NCBI GenBank assembly: GCA_964524145.1
Contig: CAZGCA010000017.1
Coordinates: 1-64,000, forward strand
Reading direction: 5' to 3'
Source: CAZGCA01 sp964524145
Lineage (GTDB): Bacteria > Hydrogenedentota > CAZGCA01
Length of the DNA: 64,000 bases
Position 1 is the stretch's first letter. Each line of letters opens with the position of its first letter. This document shows positions 28,845-38,937 of this stretch, one piece after another. The notes under the pieces were generated by a model that had not been told where the DNA came from, searched no databases, and worked only from the letters and a program-made list of their open reading frames with translations. The position numbers and the translations under genes are program-made.

Positions 28845-29387
28845 CTAGTTGTCGGATCCCATCGGAAACGAATACAATTCGTGCACCGGCTCACACTCGA
28901 CAAGACCGATCTCGGTGAGTTGTCCCGCTACGAATACGTCGCTACTGCGGCAGATCTCGATGGCCGCGGGGAGCTGCTCGTCAGTCACGTCGATAGCGGC
29001 GGTGCAATGGGGAACCCAGTTCCCCGGCTTGTAGCGTTCATCGGACGGGATCTCCAGCTCGGCGAGATGGCGGTGGAACCTTTCGTGCAGTTCAATCAGG
29101 TCCATTGTGACAACCGGCGCAACGAAAACAACGCCTTCTGAGGCGGCAAACGTTCCGACCGAGCTCAACTCGACCGTCAGAGGCGAAAAGTCCTCGGCAA
29201 TCGTCCTTAATTCCTCGCGAATCGCAGCAGGGTCAACGCTCTCGAACACAGCAAGGCTGATGTGGGGTCGTGGCCCTATGGTAAGCAATGTCGGGTTCAC
29301 GCCCTCTTTGTACAGCGATTCCCATAAGGTCTTCACCCTGGATTCAGTCGCCGAATCAAAATACAGTACGACTGCAAACCCGGTCAT
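28845..29387 (-). CDS. 2H phosphoesterase / 2'-5' RNA ligase-like protein
   Basis: A 180-residue cytoplasmic protein with two H-x-S/T motifs, RPHISLAVF (about residue 41) and VPHCTAA (about 127), placed symmetrically as in the 2H superfamily. These enzymes cleave 2',3'-cyclic phosphates or 2'-5' linkages. AAAGGTG lies before the ATG. It is convergent with the oxidoreductase gene. The substrate is unknown, and it appears unrelated to glycan use. Confidence 0.85.
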   Translation of the reverse strand: MTGFAVVLYFDSATESRVKTLWESLYKEGVNPTLLTIGPRPHISLAVFESVDPAAIREELRTIAEDFSPLTVELSSVGTFAASEGVVFVAPVVTMDLIELHERFHRHLAELEIPSDERYKPGNWVPHCTAAIDVTDEQLPAAIEICRSSDVFVAGQLTEIGLVECEPVHELYSFPMGSDN

Positions 29388-29636
29388 ACTCGAGCACCTT
29401 TCGAGAGCGTCCTGACACAGTCAAGGCTCGCAAATCTGGATCCATTCGCGACACCGTTATAGTCGGCGACAACGTTTGCGGCTGCAATCCGCAGACAGCG
29501 TGCCCGCATCGTTCCGGGAGTGTTCGAGTTCCTCACCACTCTCTCCGTTGCATTCTACCACTGCCCGAGAAACGCCCGCAACAGCTGGTCCGTGAAGACA
29601 ACAACTGCTGCCTCTTCAATTCATCACCCCTCTCTA

Positions 29637-31283
29637 CTAAGGCCCCGTCAGATCAGTGAATGCGTCGGCCATGATTCGGTCAAGCTCGTCGCATGCCTCT
29701 TTGTGCAGGCCCGAACCCACACGGATCGTGTCGCCCAGCTCGAGGTGTTTGTCCGACGCTGTTTCATACGCGGGCCATTCGGGTAGACCGTTGACGTTGG
29801 GATCGCCTGTCTTCGCAAACTGCGTCCAATAGGTAATCATGCCATCGGCAAGTCTTCTGTCCGTTTCCGAGGCCTGTTCCGGGCTGCCGGAAAAGCTGCC
29901 GGATGTGTTGAATACGTAGGCTATCTCCGAGGCGTGAAAAGCGCCGAACCCTTTGAGCATACCGGTTTCCTGCACGCGGGTGAAATGATAGAGATAGGCC
30001 CTGGAACTGACGTTCTCCATTGCGCGTATCATGGCCCGTGTCGGCCCCACAAACCATGAGTCGGCGATATACCGGCTCATCGCGCTGCGTATCTGGTCGG
30101 GCGTTTCGGCGGGGTACAGACCCAGGATGTCATCGGCGTGTTGTCTCCAGAGCTTCCGCATCGAATCGCGGTACTCTTCGACTGTCTTGTACGGCGTCTG
30201 CATCGTAAAGAGCGTGCCTTCATCGGCGTTCGTGCCCGCCAGAAGGGGCACATCATGCTGCATGCCCTTCTGGTACAGGATTGCCGGATAATCGGGCAGA
30301 ATCCATCCGTCGACCGCAGGGCCAAACCCGATACTTTCTTCGTTGCCCGAGATCCCAAGGCCGGGGTTGGCCTTCGCGAGAAGCTCATCAGACGGTATGG
30401 CACGCAAAGCGCCGATCACGTCACCGGCTGCCTCGCCCACCAGCATCGCGGCCAGGCGTTCGCCCGTGGCTTCGACGCTCTCGCCCCTCGGCGAAGCACG
30501 GCGAAGGTGGGTCATGTTCCAGATGACCGACCCGCTTTCGGTGATGGCGCGGTGGAACAGCCCTTTCGAGAGAGGCGAGAGGCACAGAAAGCTCACGCTT
30601 CCCGCCCCGGCCGACTCTCCAAAGATCGTTACGCAATCGGGGTCGCCGCCGAAAGCGGCAATGTTCCTTTGCACCCAACGCAACGCGGCGATTTGATCGA
30701 GCATGCCGTAGTTGCCCGAGACGTTCTGCTCGGACTCCTTCGACAGGAGCGGATGGCCGAAGAAACCGAAAGGCCCGAGCCGATAGTTGATCGTCACCAG
30801 TACCACGCCCTTGCGCGCAAAAGCCTCGCCATCGTAGGAAGGCTGGGAACTCCAGCCGGAGATATATCCTCCGCCATGGATCCACACCATCACGGGACGC
30901 TTGTCATCGCCGCTTCCCGCGGCTGTCCACACGTTGAGGTGGAGGCAGTCTTCGCTGGTTTTCGGCAGCTTTAGACCGTACATCCCGAGCCTGTCGGTCT
31001 GCGAGCATGCCGGACCAAACTCGGTGCAAGCGCGAACCCCTTCCCACGGGTTGGCAGGCTGCGGCGGTTTCCAGCGAAGCTCGCCGACAGGCGGTGCGGC
31101 AAATGGGATCCCCTTGTAGGCACGCACGCCCGACTCTTCGTCGACTACCGTTCCTGATATCAGCCCGGATTCGATCCTTATCGGATCCGCCTGAACCCCT
31201 ACGTTTGGCACGAAAAGCAGCGCGGCAAGTGCAACCCCTGCTATCAGGTGTTTTGAGTCACGAACCGAAACCAGCCCCATCAT
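29637..31283 (-). CDS. Secreted type-B carboxylesterase
   Basis: A 548-residue alpha/beta hydrolase of carboxylesterase type B, of normal length. The signal peptide ends near VQA-DPI. IPFAAPPVGELRW is the family opening, SEDCLHLNVW the second signature and FGESAGAGSV the nucleophile elbow. GTNADEG supplies the catalytic Glu region and GAFHASEI the catalytic His. Such secreted enzymes cleave esters, possibly acyl or feruloyl groups on glycans. AGGAG lies nine bases before the ATG. It follows the M28-like gene on the minus strand with about 47 bp between them, so they may be co-transcribed. Confidence 0.92.
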   Translation of the reverse strand: MMGLVSVRDSKHLIAGVALAALLFVPNVGVQADPIRIESGLISGTVVDEESGVRAYKGIPFAAPPVGELRWKPPQPANPWEGVRACTEFGPACSQTDRLGMYGLKLPKTSEDCLHLNVWTAAGSGDDKRPVMVWIHGGGYISGWSSQPSYDGEAFARKGVVLVTINYRLGPFGFFGHPLLSKESEQNVSGNYGMLDQIAALRWVQRNIAAFGGDPDCVTIFGESAGAGSVSFLCLSPLSKGLFHRAITESGSVIWNMTHLRRASPRGESVEATGERLAAMLVGEAAGDVIGALRAIPSDELLAKANPGLGISGNEESIGFGPAVDGWILPDYPAILYQKGMQHDVPLLAGTNADEGTLFTMQTPYKTVEEYRDSMRKLWRQHADDILGLYPAETPDQIRSAMSRYIADSWFVGPTRAMIRAMENVSSRAYLYHFTRVQETGMLKGFGAFHASEIAYVFNTSGSFSGSPEQASETDRRLADGMITYWTQFAKTGDPNVNGLPEWPAYETASDKHLELGDTIRVGSGLHKEACDELDRIMADAFTDLTGP

Positions 31284-31330
31284 TGTTTCGTTCTCCTATC
31301 TTCTGATTGACTTCTTACTCCGCCCCCAGG

Positions 31331-32908
31331 TTATTTGACGGATGCAATTGCAGCGAGGTCAGCCACCATCAACTCGCCCGTCAGTTGGGCCATTCCAGCC
31401 AATTGCACGCAGAACTGCGCTTTGTCAAACGCGTTAATACGGGCGGTCGTCGCCCAATACCTGCCCTGGCCCGCTCCCGACGCAAACCCCGGCAGACCTT
31501 TCTCCATCCACCTTCTTCCCAAACCAAACCAGGGGCCTTGTGATTTGCCGTGAATACCCGGCCTTGCGACGCATTGGACCATCACTCTCGGCCACTTGTT
31601 GTCTTTGACGGCCTGAATCGCGTTGTCGATCAGCAACTGGTTGTTCGTGGCGTAGAGAAACGAAGCTTCGACCCGTCCTGTAGGTTCAAACACGCTTCCC
31701 AACTCGCGATATTCCACCTGTCCCATGTGTTCCGTTGCCACGTGGGCCACAATCGATTTCAGAGCCTCAGGATGTCTCGCAAACCAGTCTTCGTCGGCAA
31801 ATGCGCTCTCCATACCCGGCATGTAATGCCTGTTGTCCAGGAACACCATCAGCGTCCTGGGCCGGTCCGATTGTGGAATGTGCGAGAAGTAATGGACGAT
31901 ACCCAGAAGCCCGAAGGCACCGTTGTCCTGGGATATGGACGGACCGTCGGTATGGGTGCTCAGAATGATCATCTCATCTTTCGGCGTACCATAGTGTTTA
32001 CCCGGCAGATACCCGACGAGCTGATAGGTCTCGGTGGGTTCCACCGTTGCCAAGAGTGTCAGCGTGGCCGTCTCGCCGTTCTTGGCGTCCTCGATCACCT
32101 TGCGTCCCGCATCTCTGTCCAGAAAAAGTGTTGGCGCATCATAGGGAGCGGGGACGGGGAAAGAATACAGTCCGGCAACCCGATCGTATGATGCGTCGAA
32201 GACGACGATCGCTCCCGCGGCGTTTCCCTTTTCCAGCACACCAACGAGGGTACGAATCTGGAGCAGTTGCCAGAAGATATCCAGGGTCACGGTTTCGCTG
32301 GCAGGCACTTCGGTATCGACGTCCGGAAACGTTTCCGGATCGGAAAGATACTCGTTATCGAATTGCTTGAAAATGTTGCCTAGAGGTGATGTGGGGAAGA
32401 CGACTATCTTCCCCTCAATCGATTCAGGACGACTCTTGGCGTCATAGTATACGAGCGGAGCGCTAACCCCTTGTTTGCCTGTTGATCCTGAATACGCACC
32501 ATAGTGCGCGACCTTCACGGGGTCTCCACCGGAAACAAGTGTCCATTTCGTGTCATCCGGCCAGTCAGATGTATACCAGCGGTCGTAGGTCCAGGCGTTT
32601 CTGACAACATCGATGGTCCCATATTCCTTGAGCTTAGATTCGAGAATCGCAAGAAAGCTTTTCCAGGAAGGAGACCCTGAATACGTAGGCCCCTGCGCGT
32701 CTTTTGCCACATGCCACTCATAAGCCTCTTCGGGCGTCACTATATAATCCGGATTGACACGGGTAAGGTAATAGGATGCCTCGCGCTTTGCACCCGATTC
32801 GCTATCGGAGTCAGCGTTAGCCATGACAGTGACAATCCCAAGAGCAAAGACACCAAACAGACAAATGGCGCTTGGTGCATTGACGAATGCGTGCCCGGTC
32901 TTCTTCAT
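31331..32908 (-). CDS. Secreted M28/PA-domain protein with altered metal-ligand region
   Basis: A 525-residue protein with a signal peptide (basic n-region, then ICLFGVFALGIVTV). A protease-associated domain is suggested by IEGKIVVFPTSPL and GNAAGAIVVFDAS. The peptidase-like domain has STHTDGPSISQDNGAFGLLGIV, matching the H-x-D and D-N metal ligands of M28 aminopeptidases. The place where M28 enzymes have the Glu-Glu pair (EExGLxGS) reads LDNRHYMPGMES, and the D-M-G strand reads TEHMGQ. The active site therefore differs from canonical members. The start with an upstream AGGGAG (32908) is preferred over 32929. It may be a divergent hydrolase rather than a peptidase. Confidence 0.75.
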   Translation of the reverse strand: MKKTGHAFVNAPSAICLFGVFALGIVTVMANADSDSESGAKREASYYLTRVNPDYIVTPEEAYEWHVAKDAQGPTYSGSPSWKSFLAILESKLKEYGTIDVVRNAWTYDRWYTSDWPDDTKWTLVSGGDPVKVAHYGAYSGSTGKQGVSAPLVYYDAKSRPESIEGKIVVFPTSPLGNIFKQFDNEYLSDPETFPDVDTEVPASETVTLDIFWQLLQIRTLVGVLEKGNAAGAIVVFDASYDRVAGLYSFPVPAPYDAPTLFLDRDAGRKVIEDAKNGETATLTLLATVEPTETYQLVGYLPGKHYGTPKDEMIILSTHTDGPSISQDNGAFGLLGIVHYFSHIPQSDRPRTLMVFLDNRHYMPGMESAFADEDWFARHPEALKSIVAHVATEHMGQVEYRELGSVFEPTGRVEASFLYATNNQLLIDNAIQAVKDNKWPRVMVQCVARPGIHGKSQGPWFGLGRRWMEKGLPGFASGAGQGRYWATTARINAFDKAQFCVQLAGMAQLTGELMVADLAAIASVK

Positions 32909-32970
32909 TCCACTCTCCCTTCTCATCATGCAGCAGAAGCTTAGCCATCGTAGCTTCCTTACAATGCAGA

Positions 32971-34761
32971 CTATTCTGTGTCGTTCCGTACTTCGGATGG
33001 GACGGGTTGAGCGACGCTCTCTTCCCTGTCACCGCGCAACCCTTTGTGAAACGCGTCCTCACCCAGCCGCAGGAAGACGTCCGGCCGGACAACCTGGTAT
33101 CCCTTAGCCTCGAGCCGTCTCACCACCTCGACGATGGTATCCATATCCGCTTTGTAACAGTTAACATGACCCGCCACGAACGCCGGCAACGGCTGCTGTG
33201 CCGCCGCTTCCTCGAACTCGCGCACAACGGCGTCGATGTCCCGCCGGACAAGGGCCCCTGTCGGGCACCACAGCTTACCGTCAACCCATCGCGGCCCTTC
33301 GCCCGGAATGCGTTCCCAGCCCTGAAAAAAACCCAGCGCATCCGGAATCCCCCGGACATATCGTTCCACCATTTCCGGGTCGACCCAGTCGGCTCCTTTT
33401 TCGTCTTTGATTCCGCCGAACGCGCCCATCTCCTCGCGCGTGTATGCGATGGGACCTTCTTTCAGCCGGTGTTCTATCCTGCCGCCGGGAAGATGGCGGA
33501 CAACACGGTTGATGTTCCAAATGGTTCGCAGTGAGGTCTCTTTCATGGCGTCCGCTGAGTGCTGCAGGAACCCCCGCCAGTCCTGGAATCCGCTCAGGTA
33601 GTTGTAACCTATCCCCGACGGCCCGCACACCAGATAGTCGTTCTCGGTACATGTTTTGTAGTAGTACTCGAGAATCGCCGGCCCCACCTTGGCGAACACC
33701 GGGGCCACCTCCCATCCGACGGGCACCTCGCCTCGACGCGGGTGCAGCCAGAAGTTTTTCTGCACGTCCGCCATCGAATGCCACGAATCTCCGTCGGAGA
33801 GAGTGATCGCTGCATACCGCGCGTTCGGGTCGCATTCGGCCTTCTCGCAATGGTCTTGATGATAGCCTTGCCGCGCGGCGATATGCTCGTGGAACGACAT
33901 GTTCCAGGCTCCCGCACAGTACACCCACACGTTGTGCCGGCTGCCAAAATAAACGTGGGTCGCCTCGCTGTCCCTGCCGGTGTGCCAGCCGAGCATCATT
34001 GCGTGGTTTGGCGCGGCCGTTTGCACCTCGTCCCACAGTGCCGCTTCTTCCGGGAAGTCTGCACCGTTGACGCACAACCCCATGCAAAACCCGCGATGTG
34101 CGACCAGATAGTCCATCGTGGGACGAGGAGCAACCGTCGCACCCTGCCCGTAATTGGCCAGAACCGAGCAGTCGCACTCTTTCATCACCGTGTCCACCGC
34201 CCAGCGGTACGCTCCCAACTTGTCGGCCCATCGCTCTCTCAAATCTTCGAGACGCTTCAACCCAAGACCGCGGAGACGTTCTTCACCGGACGGCGCGCAC
34301 ACGACCGCGTTCCTGACGCCTGCAAATGCCATCGCGATATTGAGCGTATCGGGCAGATCGGGATCGTAGACGACATACCCCTCGGCGTCCTTCGCGCATG
34401 CCGCGATGACCTTATCCGGCGAGGTTTCTGCAGGTTGCATGCCGTATCGCGTATACCAATTGACCCAATGCTTCTCCGATCCCTCCGGATCGGGCAATAG
34501 ATATACTCGCGGCGCGGCACGGTTGGCCAGTCCCTGCACGCTCAGCAAAGTTGCGACCTCGCCGGCATCGAGCCCTTTCGTCAGCACCAACTCGTAAGAT
34601 GTCATCTTCGCTTGCTCCCGTTCACTCTGGGTCACCATCTGCCCGGCTGAAGATTGCCAACTGAAAGCCGCAATCCAAAAACTTAACAGGACGAACACTG
34701 ACATCATCCCCGAGAAACCCGCCTGCACACGTCGAGCAATACCTCCGCAATGACAGAGCAT
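32971..34761 (-). CDS. GxGYxYP-family putative glycoside hydrolase
   Basis: About 596 residues, resembling the GxGYxYP putative glycoside hydrolase family: an N-terminal domain with LLSVQGLANRAAPRVYLLP, and a C-terminal barrel with PSGIGYNYLSGFQDW, the signature loop. ITLSDGDSWHSM and VAGHVNCYKADMD carry conserved acidic residues. A hydrophobic segment near the N-terminus (MMSVFVLLSFWIAAFSW) indicates export. The start is uncertain: TTG at 34785, ATG at 34761 (GGTAGGG upstream) or ATG at 34707. The enzymatic activity of the family is not established to my knowledge. It lies upstream of the M28-like and esterase genes on the same strand with a 62-bp spacing. Confidence 0.82.
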   Translation of the reverse strand: MLCHCGGIARRVQAGFSGMMSVFVLLSFWIAAFSWQSSAGQMVTQSEREQAKMTSYELVLTKGLDAGEVATLLSVQGLANRAAPRVYLLPDPEGSEKHWVNWYTRYGMQPAETSPDKVIAACAKDAEGYVVYDPDLPDTLNIAMAFAGVRNAVVCAPSGEERLRGLGLKRLEDLRERWADKLGAYRWAVDTVMKECDCSVLANYGQGATVAPRPTMDYLVAHRGFCMGLCVNGADFPEEAALWDEVQTAAPNHAMMLGWHTGRDSEATHVYFGSRHNVWVYCAGAWNMSFHEHIAARQGYHQDHCEKAECDPNARYAAITLSDGDSWHSMADVQKNFWLHPRRGEVPVGWEVAPVFAKVGPAILEYYYKTCTENDYLVCGPSGIGYNYLSGFQDWRGFLQHSADAMKETSLRTIWNINRVVRHLPGGRIEHRLKEGPIAYTREEMGAFGGIKDEKGADWVDPEMVERYVRGIPDALGFFQGWERIPGEGPRWVDGKLWCPTGALVRRDIDAVVREFEEAAAQQPLPAFVAGHVNCYKADMDTIVEVVRRLEAKGYQVVRPDVFLRLGEDAFHKGLRGDREESVAQPVPSEVRNDTE

Positions 34762-34910
34762 ACCACGCTTGTCCCTACCTTTCAAAGGAGACGTGGTCGT
34801 GTGGGCCTGAAACGGAAGAGCGGGTTCTCGGCGTCGTGAACCCTGGGACCCTGACCGTCACAATGATGAGAGCTGCACCAACAGCTCTACTTGAAGACGT
34901 CAGCACCCCA

Positions 34911-36905
34911 CTAGAGAACGGCTTTGCCGATCATCTCCGGCGGTACCGGAACGTTGAACTCGGCCAGTATCGTTGGGGTCAGGTCATACAAATTGGGGGA
35001 TTCAGCCCGGATGGGTTTGTTGCAGATGAACGAGCCGGGAATGAGCGTCCTGTCCATGCAATGGTCGCCGCTCCACGGGTCGGTGTTGTCCTCGAACACA
35101 GCTTTCGGGTATTCCCCGAGTATCGTATCCCACGACGCACGGTAGTGCTGGTTGTAACCGACGACAAGGTCGGGTGCGTCCTCCGTGCACGGTCCGCTGT
35201 ATGCATCACTGGGCGCGTAGACGTTCAGGATAGCACGTTCGCCGGTCTCGGGGTCGCGCACCTCCTTCAAGCGCCGTTTCAGCTCGTCGGCAAGTTCTCT
35301 CGCCTCATCGCCGGGCGACACTATGCCGCCAGGCTCGCGTCCACTTATGTTGAAGTAAATGCTGTTGATGCCCAACCCGTACGCTTTGGTCTCGGTCCAA
35401 TCGGTGTTCATAAAGAATTCGGCGTCTTCCTGGCTGAACGGGTCGATGATGGCAGCGTACTTGTTCCTGAGCAGCCACGTGTTCAGGTTGAACCCGCGAC
35501 GGAACGACGCGAACCCGTGGTCAGACATGACCATGAGCAGATCGTCGTCGCCGACGTGTTCCATGGCTTTTCCGATGACCTTGTCCATTTCGCCGTAGAG
35601 CATCGGCATGAAGTCGCCGACAGTATTCGCGAGCTTGGCCGAGTATTGCGGGTGTCCGCGGTCGAGCGCGCGCCAGAGCATGTGGCTGTTGAGGTCGAGA
35701 CTCGAGAAATAGAAGAAGAAGAACCCTCTTTCGAACCTGCCCAACTCGCAGTCATACATCCTGAGCCGCTCTTCGAGCACAAGCTTCGCCTGCTGGAGGT
35801 ATTCTTCGTCGCTCAGAACCCCTGCTGAAAGGGCTTTTGTGTCTTCGGGCATACCCTGGGTGTAAAAGGGCCCGATTCTTTCGGCGAGCTTCTTCGAGTA
35901 GTTGTCAGGCGTACAGATAGGCAGCGCGGGATCGGCGGGATCCATGTTGATGGGCGATACGTACAGTCTGAAGTGTGGACGTGTGCTCTTCAGATAGAAC
36001 CGGCAAACAGCGGACATGCTCGCCAAGTGACGCAGCATCTCGAACCGAATAGTGACCCAATCGCTCCACTCGCCGACCTTGAGGATGATCTCTTTTCCCT
36101 GGACGGTGATCTTCGCGACAGCGTTTGTCGAGTCGCAGTACACCGTGAACGGGACAGTGCAGTCGGGCGCGTCCTTTCGGAACGAGTTCTGCGGTCCGAT
36201 CAGGTTCGCCTCCACCTTGCCGTTCTTGGGATACACTCTCAGTATCCTGCCGCCCCCGACATCTTCTTTCACCTCGGCGGGGTCGCTTGTGAAGTATGAA
36301 AACGTCCCGTACGTTCCCAGGACGTCCGGTGCGCCAAGCCCCGAGAGGGTCTTCGACTTGACGGGTGTGGGCGGAAAATTGGCAGGCATCTTCACAACGG
36401 TACAGTCAACGTCGTGTTCCTCGAGAGTTTTCCAGAACGTCGGGCCACGTCGCAACAGCTCGGCTTTGCCTCCTGAGAGCGGCACAACCAAGCTGCCGAT
36501 GCTTATGGTTTTCTCTGCCGGGCTTATCCTCGACGTGGAGAGATGCGGCATGCGCGTCGCCGGGTCGCGGTGTATGAAATCGAAGATGCCGTGGCCCCCG
36601 GGGTTCATACCGGAGATGAAGTTTGACCACGCGACGGGGCTCTGCGGCGGCGTGCTTGTGCCGAGCGGTTTCATGTCGCCTTTGCCGATCAGCCGTTTCG
36701 TGTTTGGCATCCTGCCCTGCTTGACGTACTTCTCGACAAGACGCGGATCCATACCATCTATGCCAAGCACAATGACTCTTGGCATCCTGCGTGCCAGCCC
36801 AACCGTGCTTGTCAGACCCAGCGTCGCAGCCTTCGCACCGGGCACGGCCAAGGCTGCTGCTCCCAGAAATTCTCTCCTACTCCAACGTTTTCCGTGTGCA
36901 GACAT
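34911..36905 (-). CDS. Tat-exported type I phosphodiesterase / nucleotide pyrophosphatase-like protein
   Basis: A 664-residue alkaline phosphatase-superfamily protein. The Tat signal is WSRREFLGAAALAV. VLGIDGMDPRLV gives the first metal Asp, PPQSPVAWSNFISG the nucleophile region (Ser), LDLNSHMLWR a metal Asp-His and VMSDHGFASF the final pair. LYDLTPTILAEF at the C-terminus is the common ending. Enzymes of this group hydrolyse phosphodiesters or phosphonates. ATG at 36905 is preferred over the GTG at 36908. It shares its fold with sulfatases, but no C-x-x-S-R motif is present, so a phosphatase or phosphodiesterase is more likely. Confidence 0.9.
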   Translation of the reverse strand: MSAHGKRWSRREFLGAAALAVPGAKAATLGLTSTVGLARRMPRVIVLGIDGMDPRLVEKYVKQGRMPNTKRLIGKGDMKPLGTSTPPQSPVAWSNFISGMNPGGHGIFDFIHRDPATRMPHLSTSRISPAEKTISIGSLVVPLSGGKAELLRRGPTFWKTLEEHDVDCTVVKMPANFPPTPVKSKTLSGLGAPDVLGTYGTFSYFTSDPAEVKEDVGGGRILRVYPKNGKVEANLIGPQNSFRKDAPDCTVPFTVYCDSTNAVAKITVQGKEIILKVGEWSDWVTIRFEMLRHLASMSAVCRFYLKSTRPHFRLYVSPINMDPADPALPICTPDNYSKKLAERIGPFYTQGMPEDTKALSAGVLSDEEYLQQAKLVLEERLRMYDCELGRFERGFFFFYFSSLDLNSHMLWRALDRGHPQYSAKLANTVGDFMPMLYGEMDKVIGKAMEHVGDDDLLMVMSDHGFASFRRGFNLNTWLLRNKYAAIIDPFSQEDAEFFMNTDWTETKAYGLGINSIYFNISGREPGGIVSPGDEARELADELKRRLKEVRDPETGERAILNVYAPSDAYSGPCTEDAPDLVVGYNQHYRASWDTILGEYPKAVFEDNTDPWSGDHCMDRTLIPGSFICNKPIRAESPNLYDLTPTILAEFNVPVPPEMIGKAVL

Positions 36906-37598
36906 CACAACCTGTTCTCCAATGTGGGAGCATCGATTACCCTCGGTAGGTACCGCGCTCGCACGAGTCGCGGAAAGACCAAGAACACCCTTGAACTCAG
37001 AAACAACCCTAACCCTCCATAGTAATAATACATGATCGCTCCGGCATCGGTCAAGTCGGTGCAGGGTTTGCCTCAGGGTTGGGGAGTGATGGCAGTAGGC
37101 TGCTTTTTCGTGCTGATTATTGTATGTCGCCTGTACACTCCATGGCCCAGAGAGGAACGTTGTACCATCATCCAGACGTGAGAACTCGAGAGGCTACCCA
37201 GCTTGCTAACACCGTACGGTTGATAAATCACGTTGATAGCGGCGTTTATTGAGCCTCCTTCCGAGGCTGAGGCGCGGCGTGAAAGGCCTGGGGATGCTGT
37301 TCACGTTTTTCCGGCCCTGCGATCCACCATCCTCTCGGAAAGGTTCCAATAGTACTGGCAGAGCAGGGCTGCGTGGGAAAGCCCAGTTCTCTGACGCAGG
37401 CCACCTTGGCCCAGGAGTTCTGCAAAACCTGCGATCCGCTCCTGTCTACGGAGAAGAAAAACCCACCCAACGTTGACAAGGCCAATCAGTACCTGCAATC
37501 ATTATGTTGTCGCATTGAGTCTGGGAGCTGTTCTCTTGGAATCGCAACGCTGTCCGAGTCAGGATATGCCTGCGGTCAGTACACAGGAGGAAAGAAGA
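36906..37598. other. Intergenic region of 693 bp without a supported gene
   Basis: Separates the divergent phosphodiesterase and oxidoreductase genes. Short open frames occur on both strands but show no recognisable domain. Only the last bases (ACAGGAGGAAAGAAGA) have clear function, as the ribosome binding site of the next gene. Confidence 0.5.
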
Positions 37599-38936
37599 AT
37601 GAAACGGGTCAGTCGTCGAGAGTTTCTGCATGTTTCGTCCGGAGCGGCCGTGGGAGCGGGGCTGGGCTTCGGATGCGCGAGCACGCGGTCGGGTACCGCG
37701 CCGGCACCGGCGGGACCCGTTTCGCCGAACGAGAAGATCGTGCTCGGGTTTGTTGGTGTGGCAGGTCGAGGCAGTCACCTGATGGAGTGGTTCGGCAAGC
37801 ACAAGGATGTCGAGATCGGCGCTGTCTGCGACGTGTATCAGTCGCGTGTTGAGGAGGCCGTCGGTCGCTCGGGCGGCAAAGCAAAACCGTATCGCGACTT
37901 CCGCAAACTGGTCGAGCAGCGCGATATCGACGCGGTGGTTGTCGCAACGCCGCCGCACTGGCATCCGCTGGTATCGATCTACGCCTGCCAGGCGGGCAAG
38001 GACGTCTACTGCGAGAAGCCGGTCTGTCTCACACCTGCCGAGGGACGGGCGATGGTCCGTGCCGCACGCCGAAACAACCGTGTGACGCAGGTCGGCACAC
38101 AGATTCATGCGGGCGAGAACTATCACCGTGTCGTTGAGATCGTGCGGTCCGGCGTGCTTGGCAAGATAAGCGCCGTGCGCACCTTGCTGTCTCTCAACAA
38201 CGCCCCGAACGGTATCGGTCGTTCGCCCGATTCGAGCCCGCCCGAAGGGCTCGATTGGGATATGTGGCTCGGGCCCGCACCGAAGGTCCCGTTCAACCCA
38301 GGGCGGTTCCAGGACGGTCATCACCGGTTTTTCACCGACTATGTCGGGAGCTGGCTGCACGAGATGGGTCCGCATATCATAGACCTGCCGTTCTGGGCGC
38401 TCGAGCTCGGCCCGCCGGAGACCGCCTCGGCGGTTGGCGGCAAATTCGCCACCAACGACATGAGCGAGATCCCCGATACCATGGAAGTGATGTACGAGTT
38501 TCCGGGATTCATCATGACCTGGTCGAACATGTGCGCGAACAGTCACGGGTTCACCTTCCAACGCGAACCCGGGATCACGCGGCGCCTCGGCATATCGTTT
38601 CACGGGGTCAAAGGCACGCTGACGGCCGATTACGACAGGCACGAGCTTATCGGCGAAGGCGACCGGCTCAAGAACGCGACCATGCCGGACCGGACGCTGC
38701 CGCGCTCGCCCGGACACGACCGGGAGTTTCTCGACTGCATCAAGTCGCGCGAGTTGCCAACCTGCGACCTCGAGAAACATTACCCGCTCAGTGTCACGCT
38801 GAACCTCGGGAACATTGCGTTTAAGGTCGGGCGGAAGATCCGGTGGGACGCCGAGAGAGAGCAGATCGTCGGCGATAACGAGGCCAACAGTCTGGTACAA
38901 CCCAATTACCGCCGCCCGTGGTCGCTCCCGGCGTGA
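37599..38936 (+). CDS. Tat-lipoprotein GFO/IDH/MocA-family oxidoreductase
   Basis: A 445-residue oxidoreductase. A Tat motif (VSRREFLHVSSG) is followed by a lipobox-like GFGC (Cys near 25), so it may be a lipid-anchored Tat substrate. The Rossmann fold starts LGFVGVAGRGSH. CEKPVCLTPAEG contains the E-K-P triad, and WDMWLGPAPKVPF and HEMGPHIIDLPFW give the substrate domain. A strong AGGAGG precedes the ATG. Directly after the stop codon a second frame encodes the C-terminal piece of a sugar isomerase, the remains of the gene that probably followed it. Confidence 0.92.
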   Translation: MKRVSRREFLHVSSGAAVGAGLGFGCASTRSGTAPAPAGPVSPNEKIVLGFVGVAGRGSHLMEWFGKHKDVEIGAVCDVYQSRVEEAVGRSGGKAKPYRDFRKLVEQRDIDAVVVATPPHWHPLVSIYACQAGKDVYCEKPVCLTPAEGRAMVRAARRNNRVTQVGTQIHAGENYHRVVEIVRSGVLGKISAVRTLLSLNNAPNGIGRSPDSSPPEGLDWDMWLGPAPKVPFNPGRFQDGHHRFFTDYVGSWLHEMGPHIIDLPFWALELGPPETASAVGGKFATNDMSEIPDTMEVMYEFPGFIMTWSNMCANSHGFTFQREPGITRRLGISFHGVKGTLTADYDRHELIGEGDRLKNATMPDRTLPRSPGHDREFLDCIKSRELPTCDLEKHYPLSVTLNLGNIAFKVGRKIRWDAEREQIVGDNEANSLVQPNYRRPWSLPA

Positions 38937-38937
38937 C

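Noticed and set aside
37246..37485. Small minus-strand frame in the 693-bp gap
   Set aside because: No motif, no ribosome site and no similarity to neighbouring proteins.
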